Positions 1 to 9,690 are shown, counted from the stretch's first letter. The stretch: DNA of 61,318 nucleotides from an uncultured Chitinophagaceae bacterium (GCA_903870685.1 CAIQDX010000007.1:1-61318), one strand, 5' to 3'. Notes: generated by a model from the letters alone, not told the origin. A program made the numbers and translations.

Positions 1-2
1 AA

Positions 3-410
3 AATATGCTTGATGTACCGGCTTTAAATTTCAGATTATGCAAAGGAATTTATACCGAGCCAGCCGAAATTGCTTTTAAATCTTATGAAGAAATTAATCA
101 ACATTTTCTAGATGATCTTGAATTTATTTTCCAAAATAAAATTTATGTGGGCATTGCCACACACGATAAACCGCTTGTTGATGGCGCCTACAAACTCATA
201 GAAAAATATAATGTTCCTAACAACATGTACGAGTTTCAAATGTTGTATGGCGTAACGCCCGAGTTACGGAAATCAATTGTAGATAAAGGCCACACGATGC
301 GTGTGTATGTGCCTTACGGAAAACAATGGTTTGCTTATTGCACCCGCCGTTTAAAAGAAAATCCAAAGATGGCCGGTATGATTATTAAAGCGCTTTTCAG
401 CCGAGGATAA
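3..410 (+). CDS. Proline dehydrogenase, C-terminal part (5' truncated by window)
   Basis: This is the end of a FAD-dependent proline dehydrogenase, which oxidises L-proline to pyrroline-5-carboxylate. The frame is open from the first complete codon, so the real start lies before the window; the ATG at 6 is internal. About 135 residues are visible. They include the RLCKGIY motif and the C-terminal segment RVYVPYGKQWFAYCTRRLKE, the typical last barrel element of the PRODH/PutA family with its paired arginines. It appears monofunctional, because the protein ends there with no aldehyde dehydrogenase domain. A strong palindromic terminator follows. Family assignment is confident; the N-terminal half cannot be judged. 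Confidence 0.9.
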   Translation, partial: NMLDVPALNFRLCKGIYTEPAEIAFKSYEEINQHFLDDLEFIFQNKIYVGIATHDKPLVDGAYKLIEKYNVPNNMYEFQMLYGVTPELRKSIVDKGHTMRVYVPYGKQWFAYCTRRLKENPKMAGMIIKALFSRG

Positions 411-452
411 AATAATTTTAATTGCTTATGTTGAATGAAGAATAAGGCGTTG

Positions 453-465
453 AAGTGTGCGACAC
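453..465 (-). repeat. Dispersed intergenic repeat, copy 1
   Basis: On the minus strand this reads GTGTCGCACACTT, one base different from the core GCGTCGCACACTT found at five other intergenic places in the window. The flanks (GCTGTTG before, CAACG after) resemble those of the copy at 24698-24710. It lies between the proline dehydrogenase stop and its terminator. Function unknown. Confidence 0.6.
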
Positions 466-505
466 AACAACAGCCCAATTAAATTATCACTGCCGGTAGC
501 AAAAT

Positions 506-542
506 AAAAATCCCGCTGCAATTCAATTGTAGCGGGATTTTT
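506..542. terminator. Bidirectional terminator between convergent genes
   Basis: A perfect 12-bp inverted repeat, AAAAATCCCGCT / AGCGGGATTTTT, surrounds a 13-nt centre that can pair further (CAATT/AATTG). The A and T runs at the ends make it a rho-independent terminator in both directions, serving the proline dehydrogenase on plus and the peptidase on minus. Confidence 0.85.
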
Positions 543-561
543 ATTAACGTAATTAAATCGT

Positions 562-2718
562 TTATAAATTATTCAAAATAAAATTTGTCATTTTATTATA
601 CAAATGATAGCTGGTATTGCCACCACGAATGCCATGATTTTTATTTGGATAATAACCACTTTCGAATTCAATATTATTGTTGATCATCTTATCTATCATC
701 ATCACCGAATTTTGAAAATGCACATTATCATCGGCAGTGCCATGAATAATTAAAAACTTACCTTTTATTTTATTGGTAAAATTCAACGGCGAATTATCAT
801 CGTAACCTTTTGCATTTTCCTGTGGTGTGCGCATGTAACGTTCGGTATAAATATTATCGTAAAAACGCCAGCTTGTTACCGGCGCAACAGCAATAGCCGC
901 TTTAAAAACATCAGCACCTTTTGTAATTGCCAAACTGCTCATGAAACCGCCAAAGCTCCAACCCCAATGCCCAATGCGTTTTGCATCGATGTAAGGCAAT
1001 GTGCCTAAATATTTTGCAGCATCGATTTGATCTTCGATCTCAAATTTTCCTAATTGCAAATAAGTTTTCTTTTTAAATTCTTCGCCGCGAAATCCTGTTC
1101 CGGTATTATCTACACTAACAATGATATAACCTTTTTGCGCCAACATTTGTTGCCATGTATTTACAACACCCCAACGATCTGAAACTTGTTGTGAACCCGG
1201 TCCGCCGTAATTACAAAACAACACTGGATATTTTTTTGTTGCATCAAAATTTGTTGGTTTCAACATCCAGCCGTTTAAAATTTCGCCTTTGCTGGTTGGT
1301 ATTTTAATAAACTCAGCATTGGCAAAACCATAGTCAGCAATGGTTTTAGCGAGTTTACTATTATCCTTTAATGTGCGAATTACTTTTCCGTTGATATCAA
1401 AAATGCTGATATTACTTGGTTTGGTGATGGTAGAATAATCGTCGGTATAAAAAGTAAAGTCGGCATTGAAACGAACATTGTGCGAACCAATTCTTTCATC
1501 CATTAACTTAAAATTATTTCCATCAAGATCAACACTGCAAAAATCTTTTGTCAACGGCGAATGATATGCTGCAATAAAATAAACTTTTTTATTTATTTCA
1601 TCAACACCTTCAATATTTGCAATATCAAATTTTCCTTTGGTCAATTGTTTTTCTTCATTACCATTGATTGATTCCAAATAAAGTTGATTGAAACCATCTT
1701 TATCGCTGTTGATCAAAAAATGTTTACCGTCATTTAAGAAATTAATATTCACTACATCAACATAATATTTATTTTTTTCTTCGTAAAAAATCGAAGTTTT
1801 TCCTGTTGTTGCATCAGCACTTAAAAAACGCATATCGTTTTGCAAACGATTCAACCAGGTAACAGCAAGTTTGCTGTTATCCTTTGTCCATGCGATTCTT
1901 GGAATATAAATGTCTTTTTCTTTTCCAATATCTGCTTTAATATTTGCTGCAGTTTTTGTATCGTAAATATGAATTTCAATTTCGGAATTTACTTCGCCGG
2001 CTTTAGGATATTTATAAGTGTATTGTGTTGGATACAAACTATCATAAACAGCAAAAGCATAAGTGGGAACTTTGGTTTCGTCGAAACGATAATAAGCTAA
2101 ATAATTACTTTTTGGACTCCATTGAAATGCACGTGTAAAACCAAATTCTTCTTCATACACCCAATCGCAATTACCGTTGATGATGAAATTCCATTTACCA
2201 TCTTTTGTTATCTGCGTTGTTTTATTTGTCGCTAAATTTTTGAAATAGAGATTATTATTTTTTACAAACGCCACTTTAGAATTATCGGGCGAATAAGTGG
2301 CGTGCATGATTTTTCCAGAATCGATTTTGTTTACTTTTTTTGTTGCAATATTATAAGCATAAACAATTGCTTTTGATGAATGACGGTAAATAAATTCTCG
2401 GTTTACAAACAATAATAATTTCGCTTCATCATCACTCCATTCATAGTCACGCAGCGATAAAACATTTCCTTTTTCATCTTTAATATCATCTTTAGAAATC
2501 AGCGTAGCAACGGTTTCGCCCGTTACAAAATTTTTCTTTAATAAATTTCCACTGTTATCGAGCTCGGTGTAATAACGACCATCTTTCATGCTGTTAAAGC
2601 CCGGAACATTCTCTGCTCTGAAAGTTGATTTTCGATAAATGTCGTCGAGTGTAATTTGTTTTGTTTGTGCAGTAACAATAAATGGAATGCACAATAGAAG
2701 AAATAAAATCTTTCTCAT
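562..2718 (-). CDS. Dipeptidyl-peptidase IV-like prolyl peptidase (S9B)
   Basis: A 718-residue secreted serine peptidase that should release Xaa-Pro dipeptides from the N termini of peptides in the periplasm. It has a cleavable signal peptide (residues 1-18, ending VTAQ), an N-terminal beta-propeller to about residue 470, and a C-terminal alpha/beta hydrolase domain. The catalytic triad is visible as Ser588 in GWSFGGF, Asp663 in HGTADDNVH and His695 in NKNHG. The paired glutamates that bind the substrate amino terminus in DPP IV sit in DWVYEEE near residues 189-190. Length and motifs fit full-length Bacteroidota DPP IV. It stands alone between a terminator and a repeat-bearing spacer. The nearby proline dehydrogenase makes a link to proline peptide use plausible, but the two are convergent. 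Confidence 0.93.
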   Translation of the reverse strand: MRKILFLLLCIPFIVTAQTKQITLDDIYRKSTFRAENVPGFNSMKDGRYYTELDNSGNLLKKNFVTGETVATLISKDDIKDEKGNVLSLRDYEWSDDEAKLLLFVNREFIYRHSSKAIVYAYNIATKKVNKIDSGKIMHATYSPDNSKVAFVKNNNLYFKNLATNKTTQITKDGKWNFIINGNCDWVYEEEFGFTRAFQWSPKSNYLAYYRFDETKVPTYAFAVYDSLYPTQYTYKYPKAGEVNSEIEIHIYDTKTAANIKADIGKEKDIYIPRIAWTKDNSKLAVTWLNRLQNDMRFLSADATTGKTSIFYEEKNKYYVDVVNINFLNDGKHFLINSDKDGFNQLYLESINGNEEKQLTKGKFDIANIEGVDEINKKVYFIAAYHSPLTKDFCSVDLDGNNFKLMDERIGSHNVRFNADFTFYTDDYSTITKPSNISIFDINGKVIRTLKDNSKLAKTIADYGFANAEFIKIPTSKGEILNGWMLKPTNFDATKKYPVLFCNYGGPGSQQVSDRWGVVNTWQQMLAQKGYIIVSVDNTGTGFRGEEFKKKTYLQLGKFEIEDQIDAAKYLGTLPYIDAKRIGHWGWSFGGFMSSLAITKGADVFKAAIAVAPVTSWRFYDNIYTERYMRTPQENAKGYDDNSPLNFTNKIKGKFLIIHGTADDNVHFQNSVMMIDKMINNNIEFESGYYPNKNHGIRGGNTSYHLYNKMTNFILNNL

Positions 2719-2831
2719 TCGTGTGTTTGTTTTAGAATATAAATGTAAGAGATTGATGGTAACAGTTTAAAAAATTTATGTTACCGGCGAAAGTATTTCA
2801 TGGCACAAACAGATTGCATCCATTTCTCTTC

Positions 2832-2882
2832 TCCTTTAGGAGAAGATGCCTGAAAGGCAGATGAGGCTTGCGTCGCACACTT
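2832..2882 (+). repeat. Dispersed intergenic repeat copy 2 with adjoining small hairpins
   Basis: The core GCGTCGCACACTT is exact at 2870-2882 and is followed by TGTGCG. Just upstream are two small inverted repeats, TTCTCC-TTTA-GGAGAA and GCC-TGAAA-GGC. The 221-bp spacer between the peptidase start and the lipocalin stop contains no gene that I can support. Confidence 0.6.
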
Positions 2883-2939
2883 GTGCGTTCGGAACATTAT
2901 TGAGCAAACAAATTTCTTAAAAAGACTATTCTATGATAC

Positions 2940-3461
2940 TTAAATCTGTACTGTCTTTTGAAGTTTATTTAAATCAAATCCTTTTTCTTTTAATCTGGAA
3001 AGAATTTGTTGATAAACATCCTCATTCATTTTTGAAGTTCGAGAGAGAATCCATAAATATTTTTTTGTAGGATTACTAACAACCGCATAACTATAATCAT
3101 CGGCTAAATCGATGATCCAATACTTTCCTTTGAACGGCCAGAAGAACTGAACTTTTAATTTTGCATTACCCGAATTTTTATCAACAAAAGCTTTGCCTTT
3201 GATATAAGATTGTTTGCCATTGATGCTTTTTCTGTTGCATCTATTTTCAACAATCACATAGCCTTTATCACTTAAAGAATATTCTGCAGTGGTACAATGA
3301 CAACCTTTTTGAAATGGCTGAGGATATGAGGCAATCTCAAACCATTTACCTGCATATTTATTTAGGTCCACATTGGGAACCGTTTGAACTGGTTGTGCAG
3401 TTGAAATTGTTGTTGACATGCTAATTATTAAGATAAGAATGTAAAAAATATTTTTATTCAT
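2940..3461 (-). CDS. Lipocalin family protein (Blc-like)
   Basis: A 173-residue exported bacterial lipocalin, a beta-barrel that carries small hydrophobic ligands or lipids at the envelope. The family signature GKWFEIASYP lies at the start of the barrel, and the conserved C-terminal strand YAVVSNPTKKYLWILSR matches E. coli Blc-type proteins. The chosen ATG gives a normal signal peptide (MNKNIFYILILIISMSTTIS..AQ). The frame extends upstream to a TTG at 3482, but that adds seven residues ahead of the hydrophobic stretch and is less likely. There is no lipobox cysteine, so it is probably soluble periplasmic rather than lipid-anchored. A CHC pair near the first strand might form a disulfide. Ligand unknown. 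Confidence 0.85.
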   Translation of the reverse strand: MNKNIFYILILIISMSTTISTAQPVQTVPNVDLNKYAGKWFEIASYPQPFQKGCHCTTAEYSLSDKGYVIVENRCNRKSINGKQSYIKGKAFVDKNSGNAKLKVQFFWPFKGKYWIIDLADDYSYAVVSNPTKKYLWILSRTSKMNEDVYQQILSRLKEKGFDLNKLQKTVQI

Positions 3462-3528
3462 TTTACTAATAAATTTTTCCAATAAATATTAAAAGTAAAA
3501 ACAAAATCGATTCTCTTTTGTTCAAAAA

Positions 3529-3555
3529 AAATCCCTCACAATTTGCAAGGGATTT
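3529..3555 (-). terminator. Terminator after GT35-like gene
   Basis: Inverted repeat AAATCCCT / AGGGATTT with an 11-nt loop and a T-run on the minus side (from the A-run at 3524-3531). It lies just beyond the stop of the phosphorylase-like gene. Confidence 0.7.
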
Positions 3556-3576
3556 ATAAATAAAAATTCTTTCAAT

Positions 3577-5229
3577 TTATTTATACATGATGTTGTAATA
3601 CTCAGCAGCCATACGGTTACTGTCGAATTGAAAACGAACATCTCTCATTCCGTTTTTCATAATCTGACGCCATGTGTCATAATTATCATAATACAATGGA
3701 ACGATTTGTTGTTCTAATATTTCGTAGATCTTATTCAAATCATAATCATCCTGATCATGAACACTCATGTTGTCATAATCAGCTTTAGGTACAACAAAAC
3801 CATTGTTGCCATGATTTACAAATTCCGGTATCCATCCATCATCAGTAGAAAAATTAACAGCGCCATTCATGGCAGCAGTCATACCACTAGTTCCACTTGC
3901 TTCACGTGGTACACGAGGATTATTTAACCAAACATCGGCAGCTTGTTTTAATCTTTTGCTCAACCCTAATTCATATCCAACCAACACTGCTACATTTTTA
4001 TAATTCTTGCTTAAATGAACAAGATTATTAAATTGGCTGATAGCCGGATAATCAACAGGATAAGGCTTTCCAGCCCAAATAATTTGAACAGGATGTTTAG
4101 CATCATTAATTAATCTTTCAAAACGTTCTATATCCTGCGTTAAAAAATCGGCACGTTTATATCCTGCAAAACGTCGAGCCCAAACGATGGTTAAAACATT
4201 TGGATCGAAAATTTTTCCTGTTTGATCTGCAACAATTTCAAATGCACGTTTCTTTAAATAAACTTTTCTGTCGTCGTAAGCCAGATCATTTCCTTCTTCC
4301 ATAAATCTATGCATCTGCTTATCGGCCCAATAACGCCAGTTCTGTGCATTGGTAATAGAAGTGATTTCGCAAATACCTTCATACTTCTTCCACATTTCTC
4401 TACTAACAACACCATGCAAGGCACTTACACCATTTGCTTTTCTTGCAAAACGCAATGCAGCTAAGGAATGATTAAACTGATCGTCTTTTGTTCCTGTAAT
4501 CTTTCTTACTTCATCAATACTTAAACCACAGAAATAACTCATCTTATGACATAAATACAAATCATGTTTTTCATTACCTGCTTCTTCCGGTGTATGTGTT
4601 GTAAATACTAAATGTTCTTTTACTTTTTCAACGCTCTTAAATTTATTCAACAAATAAAATGCTGAAGAAATTCCGTGAGCTTCATTTAAATGATACACAT
4701 CAGGATTGAAACCAATTTCGTCCATCAACTTTGCACCACCAACTCCTAATAAAATAAATTGTGCAACTTTAGTTGCAACATTTGCATCATACAAACGATG
4801 ACTGATTGTTTGAGAAACATAATCGTTCTCAGGTAAATCTGTACTTAATAAAAAGAGCGGTGCGCTTTTAAATGTTTCAGGATTGAGATAAAAAGCTTTC
4901 ACCCAAACAGGATGATCGTGTATTAAAATCTGAAATTTGATTCCTGTATCTTCTAAAAAAGAATAATTTTTTTCCATCCATGCAGGTTGCAAACTCTGAT
5001 CCTGATTTCGCGTTTGATCGTAGTAACCGTATTTCCATAAAATACCAATGCCTACTAAATTTTGTTTTAGTTCATAAGCACTACGTAAATGTGAACCGGA
5101 AAGAAAACCTAATCCACCACTATAAATTTTTAATGGTTGATGAATTGCAAACTCCATTGAAAAATAAGCAGCTTTCTTAGAATACTGATCATCAATTGGA
5201 AAAGGAACCTGATAACTTCTAAAATTCAT
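3577..5229 (-). CDS. glgP: Alpha-glucan phosphorylase homologue (GT35), PLP-lysine replaced by Thr
   Basis: A 550-residue homologue of short, T. maritima-type alpha-glucan phosphorylases. Conserved segments are visible in order: YFSMEFAIHQ and IYSGGLGFLSGSH near the N terminus, VYHLNEAHG, TTHTPEEAGNEKHD, FAGYKRADFL and the C-terminal EASGTSGM block. The GT35 family signature continues with a lysine that holds the PLP cofactor. Here the codon is ACT, giving EASGTSGMTAAMN. Without that lysine the protein may not be a classical PLP phosphorylase, although the rest of the fold looks intact. I chose the ATG before NFRSYQ. An upstream ATG at 5304 would add 25 residues with no recognisable similarity. 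It is a single gene with its own terminator. Family assignment is sure; the reaction is uncertain. Confidence 0.82.
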   Translation of the reverse strand: MNFRSYQVPFPIDDQYSKKAAYFSMEFAIHQPLKIYSGGLGFLSGSHLRSAYELKQNLVGIGILWKYGYYDQTRNQDQSLQPAWMEKNYSFLEDTGIKFQILIHDHPVWVKAFYLNPETFKSAPLFLLSTDLPENDYVSQTISHRLYDANVATKVAQFILLGVGGAKLMDEIGFNPDVYHLNEAHGISSAFYLLNKFKSVEKVKEHLVFTTHTPEEAGNEKHDLYLCHKMSYFCGLSIDEVRKITGTKDDQFNHSLAALRFARKANGVSALHGVVSREMWKKYEGICEITSITNAQNWRYWADKQMHRFMEEGNDLAYDDRKVYLKKRAFEIVADQTGKIFDPNVLTIVWARRFAGYKRADFLTQDIERFERLINDAKHPVQIIWAGKPYPVDYPAISQFNNLVHLSKNYKNVAVLVGYELGLSKRLKQAADVWLNNPRVPREASGTSGMTAAMNGAVNFSTDDGWIPEFVNHGNNGFVVPKADYDNMSVHDQDDYDLNKIYEILEQQIVPLYYDNYDTWRQIMKNGMRDVRFQFDSNRMAAEYYNIMYK

Positions 5230-5407
5230 AAACTGTTGTTTCGTTGAACAAATTTTTGGAGCTGCAATATAAAGGCTTTTGTCCAAAATGTATTTTATAC
5301 ACATTAAATTGTGGAGAAACTGAGTTATATAGCAGTTTTAATCAATAAAACAGTTACAACTTTAAATAAAATAAATTGTAAGAATAAGTCAATAAAGTAT
5401 TGTTCGA

Positions 5408-6355
5408 CTATTTTTTTCTGGAAGGTTTAATATCTTTTTTCTTGATGAATGTATCATCAAAAAAACAATTCATTCCGCGGCGATTACCGCAACTTCCTTT
5501 TTCTTTTATTGTGATGGTGTTACCATCAAAAGTAAAATCAATCACACAAGGATCACCACCTTCGGCATATAAAGCAGTAGTTGCTGTTTTCATTTTCATT
5601 GTGCCTTTTAATTCTCCGCTACAAGATCCTTCTTTCTTTTCGAAGTGAATAAAGAATAAATAACTGTTTGCATTTTTTCCATCACGCAGAGAAATAAAAT
5701 TTTTCTTATCCTTAATATAATTACCACTTAATTTATTTTTATGAGACAGTGTATCAATGGGGTTAATAATTACACTGTTTTTATTTTCATCTTCATTGCT
5801 GTCATTTACCACTACCATAAAATTACCGCCGCTATTATAGACCCAACCAACACGAGTGAATTGTAATTGTTTATCGGCATTTAATTTTTCACGACTGATT
5901 AAAAATGTTGGTTCTTTATTTATTGAAATGTACCGGCTGTAATCATCGTCATTATTATTACTCAGCAATTCTTTCGCAGCAAGGAATTTATTTTTCTTAT
6001 CTAAGACAAATGTTGCAAGGATTGTTTTTTTATGCAGTGTAAATGTTGCCAATAAATAAATCTCTTTTTGTTTTTCAATTCTGCCAACGGGCTGAATGAT
6101 GGTGTGGTTATTCGTGATTATCATTTTGCTCAAAGCACTGTCGGGAATAAATTGTGTGAACACTTTATATCCGATGATCGTGCTATCGGCATATTTGGTC
6201 AATGTAGAATCAGCTGTTGTAAATTGCGTTTCAATTAATTGAAATGCTGCTATAAAATCATTTATTTTTACAGGTGTGTTGCCGGACAAATCAATCTTTT
6301 TTTGTTTGCAACTGAAAGCAAAAAGAACGAGCAATAAAATAAAACAATTTTTCAT
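5408..6355 (-). CDS. Hypothetical lipoprotein
   Basis: A 315-residue protein of unknown function. The ATG at 6355 gives a clean lipoprotein signal (MKNCFILLLVLFAFSC), with the acylated cysteine at about residue 16 followed by charged KQKK. An in-frame start at 6424 would bury the signal and is rejected. The body is rich in lysine, threonine and asparagine. It has a cysteine-bearing C-terminal region (GSCSGELKG, GGDPCVIDF, GSCGNRRGMNC) that could form disulfides outside the cytoplasm, then a basic tail. It is divergent from the metal transporter and shares a 93-bp spacer with it. No domain was recognised. Confidence 0.7.
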   Translation of the reverse strand: MKNCFILLLVLFAFSCKQKKIDLSGNTPVKINDFIAAFQLIETQFTTADSTLTKYADSTIIGYKVFTQFIPDSALSKMIITNNHTIIQPVGRIEKQKEIYLLATFTLHKKTILATFVLDKKNKFLAAKELLSNNNDDDYSRYISINKEPTFLISREKLNADKQLQFTRVGWVYNSGGNFMVVVNDSNEDENKNSVIINPIDTLSHKNKLSGNYIKDKKNFISLRDGKNANSYLFFIHFEKKEGSCSGELKGTMKMKTATTALYAEGGDPCVIDFTFDGNTITIKEKGSCGNRRGMNCFFDDTFIKKKDIKPSRKK

Positions 6356-6448
6356 GCAGAGATTTAATTCCTTAAAAATAATATTTCTGTCGTTAGTTTT
6401 ATTGTTTATTATCGTGAATATCAAAATAAATTTATTTCAGAACAATTA

Positions 6449-8335
6449 ATGACCCAACAAAATTTTCATAGCGATAATTCTTTGAGCGAAGTTCATGAAA
6501 CCGTTGATACAACTCAGCACCGAACAGGATGGCGCAGAGGATTGGCATATATTGGCCCGGCTTATTTGGTAAGTGTTGGTTATATGGATCCGGGCAATTG
6601 GGCAACTGATTTGCAAGGTGGTGCTCAATTTGGTTATCAATTGATATGGGTTTTGTTGATGAGCAATTTAATTGCATTATTACTTCAAAGTTTAAGTGCA
6701 AGATTAGGTATTGTTAGGCGAAGAGATCTGGCACAAGCAAACCGTGAAGTTTATCCTCCAGTTGTAAATTTTTGTTTGTATGTTTTAGCCGAAATAGCAA
6801 TTGCAGCCTGCGACCTAGCCGAAGTATTAGGAATGGCCTTGGGTATTCATTTGCTCACTGGATTACCTATTTTGTGGGGCGTTGGTATAACTGTTTTAGA
6901 TACTTTATTATTGTTATGGTTGCAGAATTACGGCATCAGAAAATTAGAAGCTTTCATTATTGGATTGGTAATTATAATTGGATTTTCTTTTTTAATAGAA
7001 ATATTTTTAGCAAAACCTTTATTTGGTGAAATTGTAAAAGGTTTTACTCCATCTTTTTTAAGTGATGATGCTTTATACATTGCTGTAGGAATTATTGGCG
7101 CTACTGTTATGCCACATAATTTATACCTGCATTCGGCATTGGTGCAAACGCGAAAAATAAAATCGGATGTAAAAGGAATTAAACGTGCCATCAAATATAA
7201 TTTGATCGACAGCAGCATTGCATTAAATGCAGCTTTCTTTGTAAATGCTGCTATTCTTGTTTTAGCAGCAACTGTTTTTTTCACATCAGGCAATAACCAT
7301 GTTGCAAGAATTGAAGATGCGCATAAATTATTACAACCTTTATTGGGTTCTAAACTGGCACCCATTTTATTTGCGATCGCATTAATTGCTGCAGGCCAAA
7401 GCTCAACAATAACGGGCACTTTAGCCGGACAGATAGTTATGGAAGGATATTTAAAATTGCGTATCAATCCATGGTTGAGAAGATTGTTGACGAGATTAAT
7501 TGCTATCATTCCAACTTTTATTGTCATCACAATTTATGGTGATGATAAGATCGATGCTTTATTAGTTTTAAGTCAGGTGATATTAAGCGTTCAATTGGGT
7601 TTTGCTGTAATTCCTTTAATTCATTTTGTAAGTGATAAAGAAACAATGGGCGAGTTTGCTATAAAAAAATTCACTAAAACAATTTCATGGTTAGTTGCAG
7701 GGGTTTTATTATTTCTTAATTCAAAAATGGTGATTGAACAATGCATGATATTGTTTAACCACGAAGGAATGTTGATTTGGAAATTTATTATTTTGATTGC
7801 TGCTCTTGTTTTTATATGGCTATTTTTAACCATGACATTTTTGCCGATGATTCAAAAGCAACATCGCAAAAACAGTATTCGTTTACATAGTGAAGTACCA
7901 TCATTAGAAAATCTAAGCATTAATCATACTCAAAGAATCGCCATCGCTCTTGATTTTAGTTTGAATGATGAAAAACTAATAGCACATGCCATTAATCAAG
8001 GTCATCAGGATGCAACCTATATTTTACTGCACATTGTTGAAAGTGTTTCTGCCAGATTTTTTGGTGAAGAAAGTGATGATGATGAAACCAGAAAAGACAA
8101 ACTACGTTTAGAAAATTTTGCAGAACAGTTACTAGCATTGGGTTACAGGGTTGAGACACATATTGGTTATAGAAACCGTAATAAAGAAATTGTACGCATC
8201 GTAAATCAATCGAATGCCGAAATGCTAGTAATGGGTGCACATCGCCATTCGGGTATTAAAGACTATTTATTTGGCGAAACTATTGAAGCTGTTCGTCACG
8301 AATTAAAAATTCCTGTGTTGATTGTGAACGTTTAA
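6449..8335 (+). CDS. mntH: Nramp-family divalent metal transporter fused to a universal stress protein domain
   Basis: A proton-coupled importer for Mn2+ or Fe2+ in the inner membrane. Residues about 30-470 form the Nramp core with the two metal-binding motifs intact: DPGN at 47-50 in the first helix and MPHN at 221-224 in the sixth. Residues about 494-628 form a cytoplasmic UspA-like domain. It ends with the nucleotide-binding pattern MGAHRHSG..LFGET and the strand IPVLIVNV. MntH proteins are usually near 410-450 residues, so the extra 150 residues are a real C-terminal fusion. They may sense ATP or a nucleotide to gate transport. No metal-dependent regulator lies nearby. Confidence 0.93.
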   Translation: MTQQNFHSDNSLSEVHETVDTTQHRTGWRRGLAYIGPAYLVSVGYMDPGNWATDLQGGAQFGYQLIWVLLMSNLIALLLQSLSARLGIVRRRDLAQANREVYPPVVNFCLYVLAEIAIAACDLAEVLGMALGIHLLTGLPILWGVGITVLDTLLLLWLQNYGIRKLEAFIIGLVIIIGFSFLIEIFLAKPLFGEIVKGFTPSFLSDDALYIAVGIIGATVMPHNLYLHSALVQTRKIKSDVKGIKRAIKYNLIDSSIALNAAFFVNAAILVLAATVFFTSGNNHVARIEDAHKLLQPLLGSKLAPILFAIALIAAGQSSTITGTLAGQIVMEGYLKLRINPWLRRLLTRLIAIIPTFIVITIYGDDKIDALLVLSQVILSVQLGFAVIPLIHFVSDKETMGEFAIKKFTKTISWLVAGVLLFLNSKMVIEQCMILFNHEGMLIWKFIILIAALVFIWLFLTMTFLPMIQKQHRKNSIRLHSEVPSLENLSINHTQRIAIALDFSLNDEKLIAHAINQGHQDATYILLHIVESVSARFFGEESDDDETRKDKLRLENFAEQLLALGYRVETHIGYRNRNKEIVRIVNQSNAEMLVMGAHRHSGIKDYLFGETIEAVRHELKIPVLIVNV

Positions 8336-8386
8336 TCACAAAAAATAACTTCTTCAATTACTTTCTAATTAAAAAGGTTTATCACT

Positions 8387-8394
8387 TAAATTTG
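8387..8394 (+). promoter_or_regulatory. Candidate -7 promoter element of icd
   Basis: TAAATTTG matches the Bacteroidota -7 consensus TAnnTTTG exactly and lies 26 nt before the icd ATG. No convincing -33 TTG is seen upstream, so this rests on one element. Confidence 0.45.
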
Positions 8395-8420
8395 CAGCCT
8401 TATCCTAAAACAAGTAACGT

Positions 8421-9650
8421 ATGCCGCAAAAAATTAAAGTAGCTAATCCTGTTGTTGAATTGGATGGCGATGAAATGACAAGAATTATCTGGAAGTTTAT
8501 TAAAGACAAATTGATCCTTCCTTATTTAGATGTTGAAATCAAATATTTTGATTTAGGAATCGAATACCGTGATCAAACAAACGATCAGGTAACAATCGAT
8601 TCTGCTAATGCCATAAAAAAATATGGTGTTGGAATTAAATGTGCAACCATCACTCCCGATGAAGCACGTGTTGAAGAATTTAAGTTGAAACAAATGTGGA
8701 AGAGCCCTAATGGCACTATCCGCAATATCCTTGATGGCACTGTGTTTCGTGAGCCCATCGTTTGTAAGAATGTTCCAAGATTAGTTCCAAATTGGACAGC
8801 ACCAATTTGCATTGGCCGTCATGCATTTGGAGATCAATATCGTGCAACAGATTTTGTTACCAAAGGCAAAGGAAAGTTGACAATTAAATTTGAAGGTGAA
8901 GACGGTACCAAACAAGAATTTGAAGTGTATAATTTTAAAGGCGATGGCGTTGCAATGGCAATGTATAATACCGATGAAAGTATTGCAGGTTTTGCTCGTT
9001 CATGTTTTAATCAGGCATTGACAAAAAAATGGCCTTTGTATTTATCTACAAAAAATACTATCCTTAAAAAATATGACGGCAGATTCAAAGACATTTTTGA
9101 AGAGATTTATCAAAATGAATTCAAAGCAAAATATGATGCTGCCGGCATCACTTACGAACATCGTTTAATTGATGATATGGTTGCCAGTGCTTTGAAATGG
9201 AACGGTAATTTTGTTTGGGCATGTAAAAATTATGATGGAGATGTTCAAAGCGATACAGTTGCACAAGGCTTTGGCAGCTTGGGTTTGATGACTTCTGTAT
9301 TAGTTACACCTGATGGAACAGTGATGGAAGCAGAAGCAGCTCATGGAACTGTTACACGCCATTATCGCGAACACCAAAAAGGAAGACCAACTTCTACAAA
9401 TCCTATTGCATCTATTTTTGCATGGACAAGAGGTTTAGAGTTTCGTGGAAAATTAGATGGCAACGATGCCTTAATTAAATTTTGTCATGCATTGGAAGAA
9501 GTTTGTGTTGAAACAGTAGAAAGCGGTAAAATGACAAAAGATTTAGCTGTTTGTATTTACGGCAATAAAGTAAATCATGGCGAACATTATTTGTATACCG
9601 AAGAATTTTTAGATGAGTTAGATAAAAACTTACAATCAAAATTGAAATAA
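8421..9650 (+). CDS. icd: NADP-dependent isocitrate dehydrogenase
   Basis: A 409-residue TCA-cycle enzyme converting isocitrate and NADP+ to 2-oxoglutarate, CO2 and NADPH in the cytoplasm. It belongs to the eukaryote-like homodimeric type, shown by the N-terminal [14 protein letters not shown], the substrate loop [22 protein letters not shown], and the metal-binding region [36 protein letters not shown] is the NADP-specificity segment. The length is normal. It is monocistronic, with a candidate promoter upstream and a bidirectional terminator downstream. Confidence 0.96.
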   Translation: MPQKIKVANPVVELDGDEMTRIIWKFIKDKLILPYLDVEIKYFDLGIEYRDQTNDQVTIDSANAIKKYGVGIKCATITPDEARVEEFKLKQMWKSPNGTIRNILDGTVFREPIVCKNVPRLVPNWTAPICIGRHAFGDQYRATDFVTKGKGKLTIKFEGEDGTKQEFEVYNFKGDGVAMAMYNTDESIAGFARSCFNQALTKKWPLYLSTKNTILKKYDGRFKDIFEEIYQNEFKAKYDAAGITYEHRLIDDMVASALKWNGNFVWACKNYDGDVQSDTVAQGFGSLGLMTSVLVTPDGTVMEAEAAHGTVTRHYREHQKGRPTSTNPIASIFAWTRGLEFRGKLDGNDALIKFCHALEEVCVETVESGKMTKDLAVCIYGNKVNHGEHYLYTEEFLDELDKNLQSKLK

Positions 9651-9661
9651 TAAATAAAGAG

Positions 9662-9690
9662 AAAGAGCCGACGTAAAAAATCGGCTCTTT
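9662..9690. terminator. Bidirectional terminator after icd
   Basis: Perfect 10-bp stem AAAGAGCCGA / TCGGCTCTTT with a 9-nt loop. The T-rich downstream side serves icd, and the opposite strand serves the convergent gene ending at 9706. Confidence 0.85.

Noticed and set aside
5230-5304. 25-residue upstream extension of the GT35-like protein
   Set aside because: Possible because it starts with ATG, but the added residues show no family similarity; the shorter start is preferred.
6928-7530. Open frame of 200 codons on minus
   Set aside because: Lies fully inside the Nramp gene, with low-complexity antisense translation and no family match; a shadow of the transporter.
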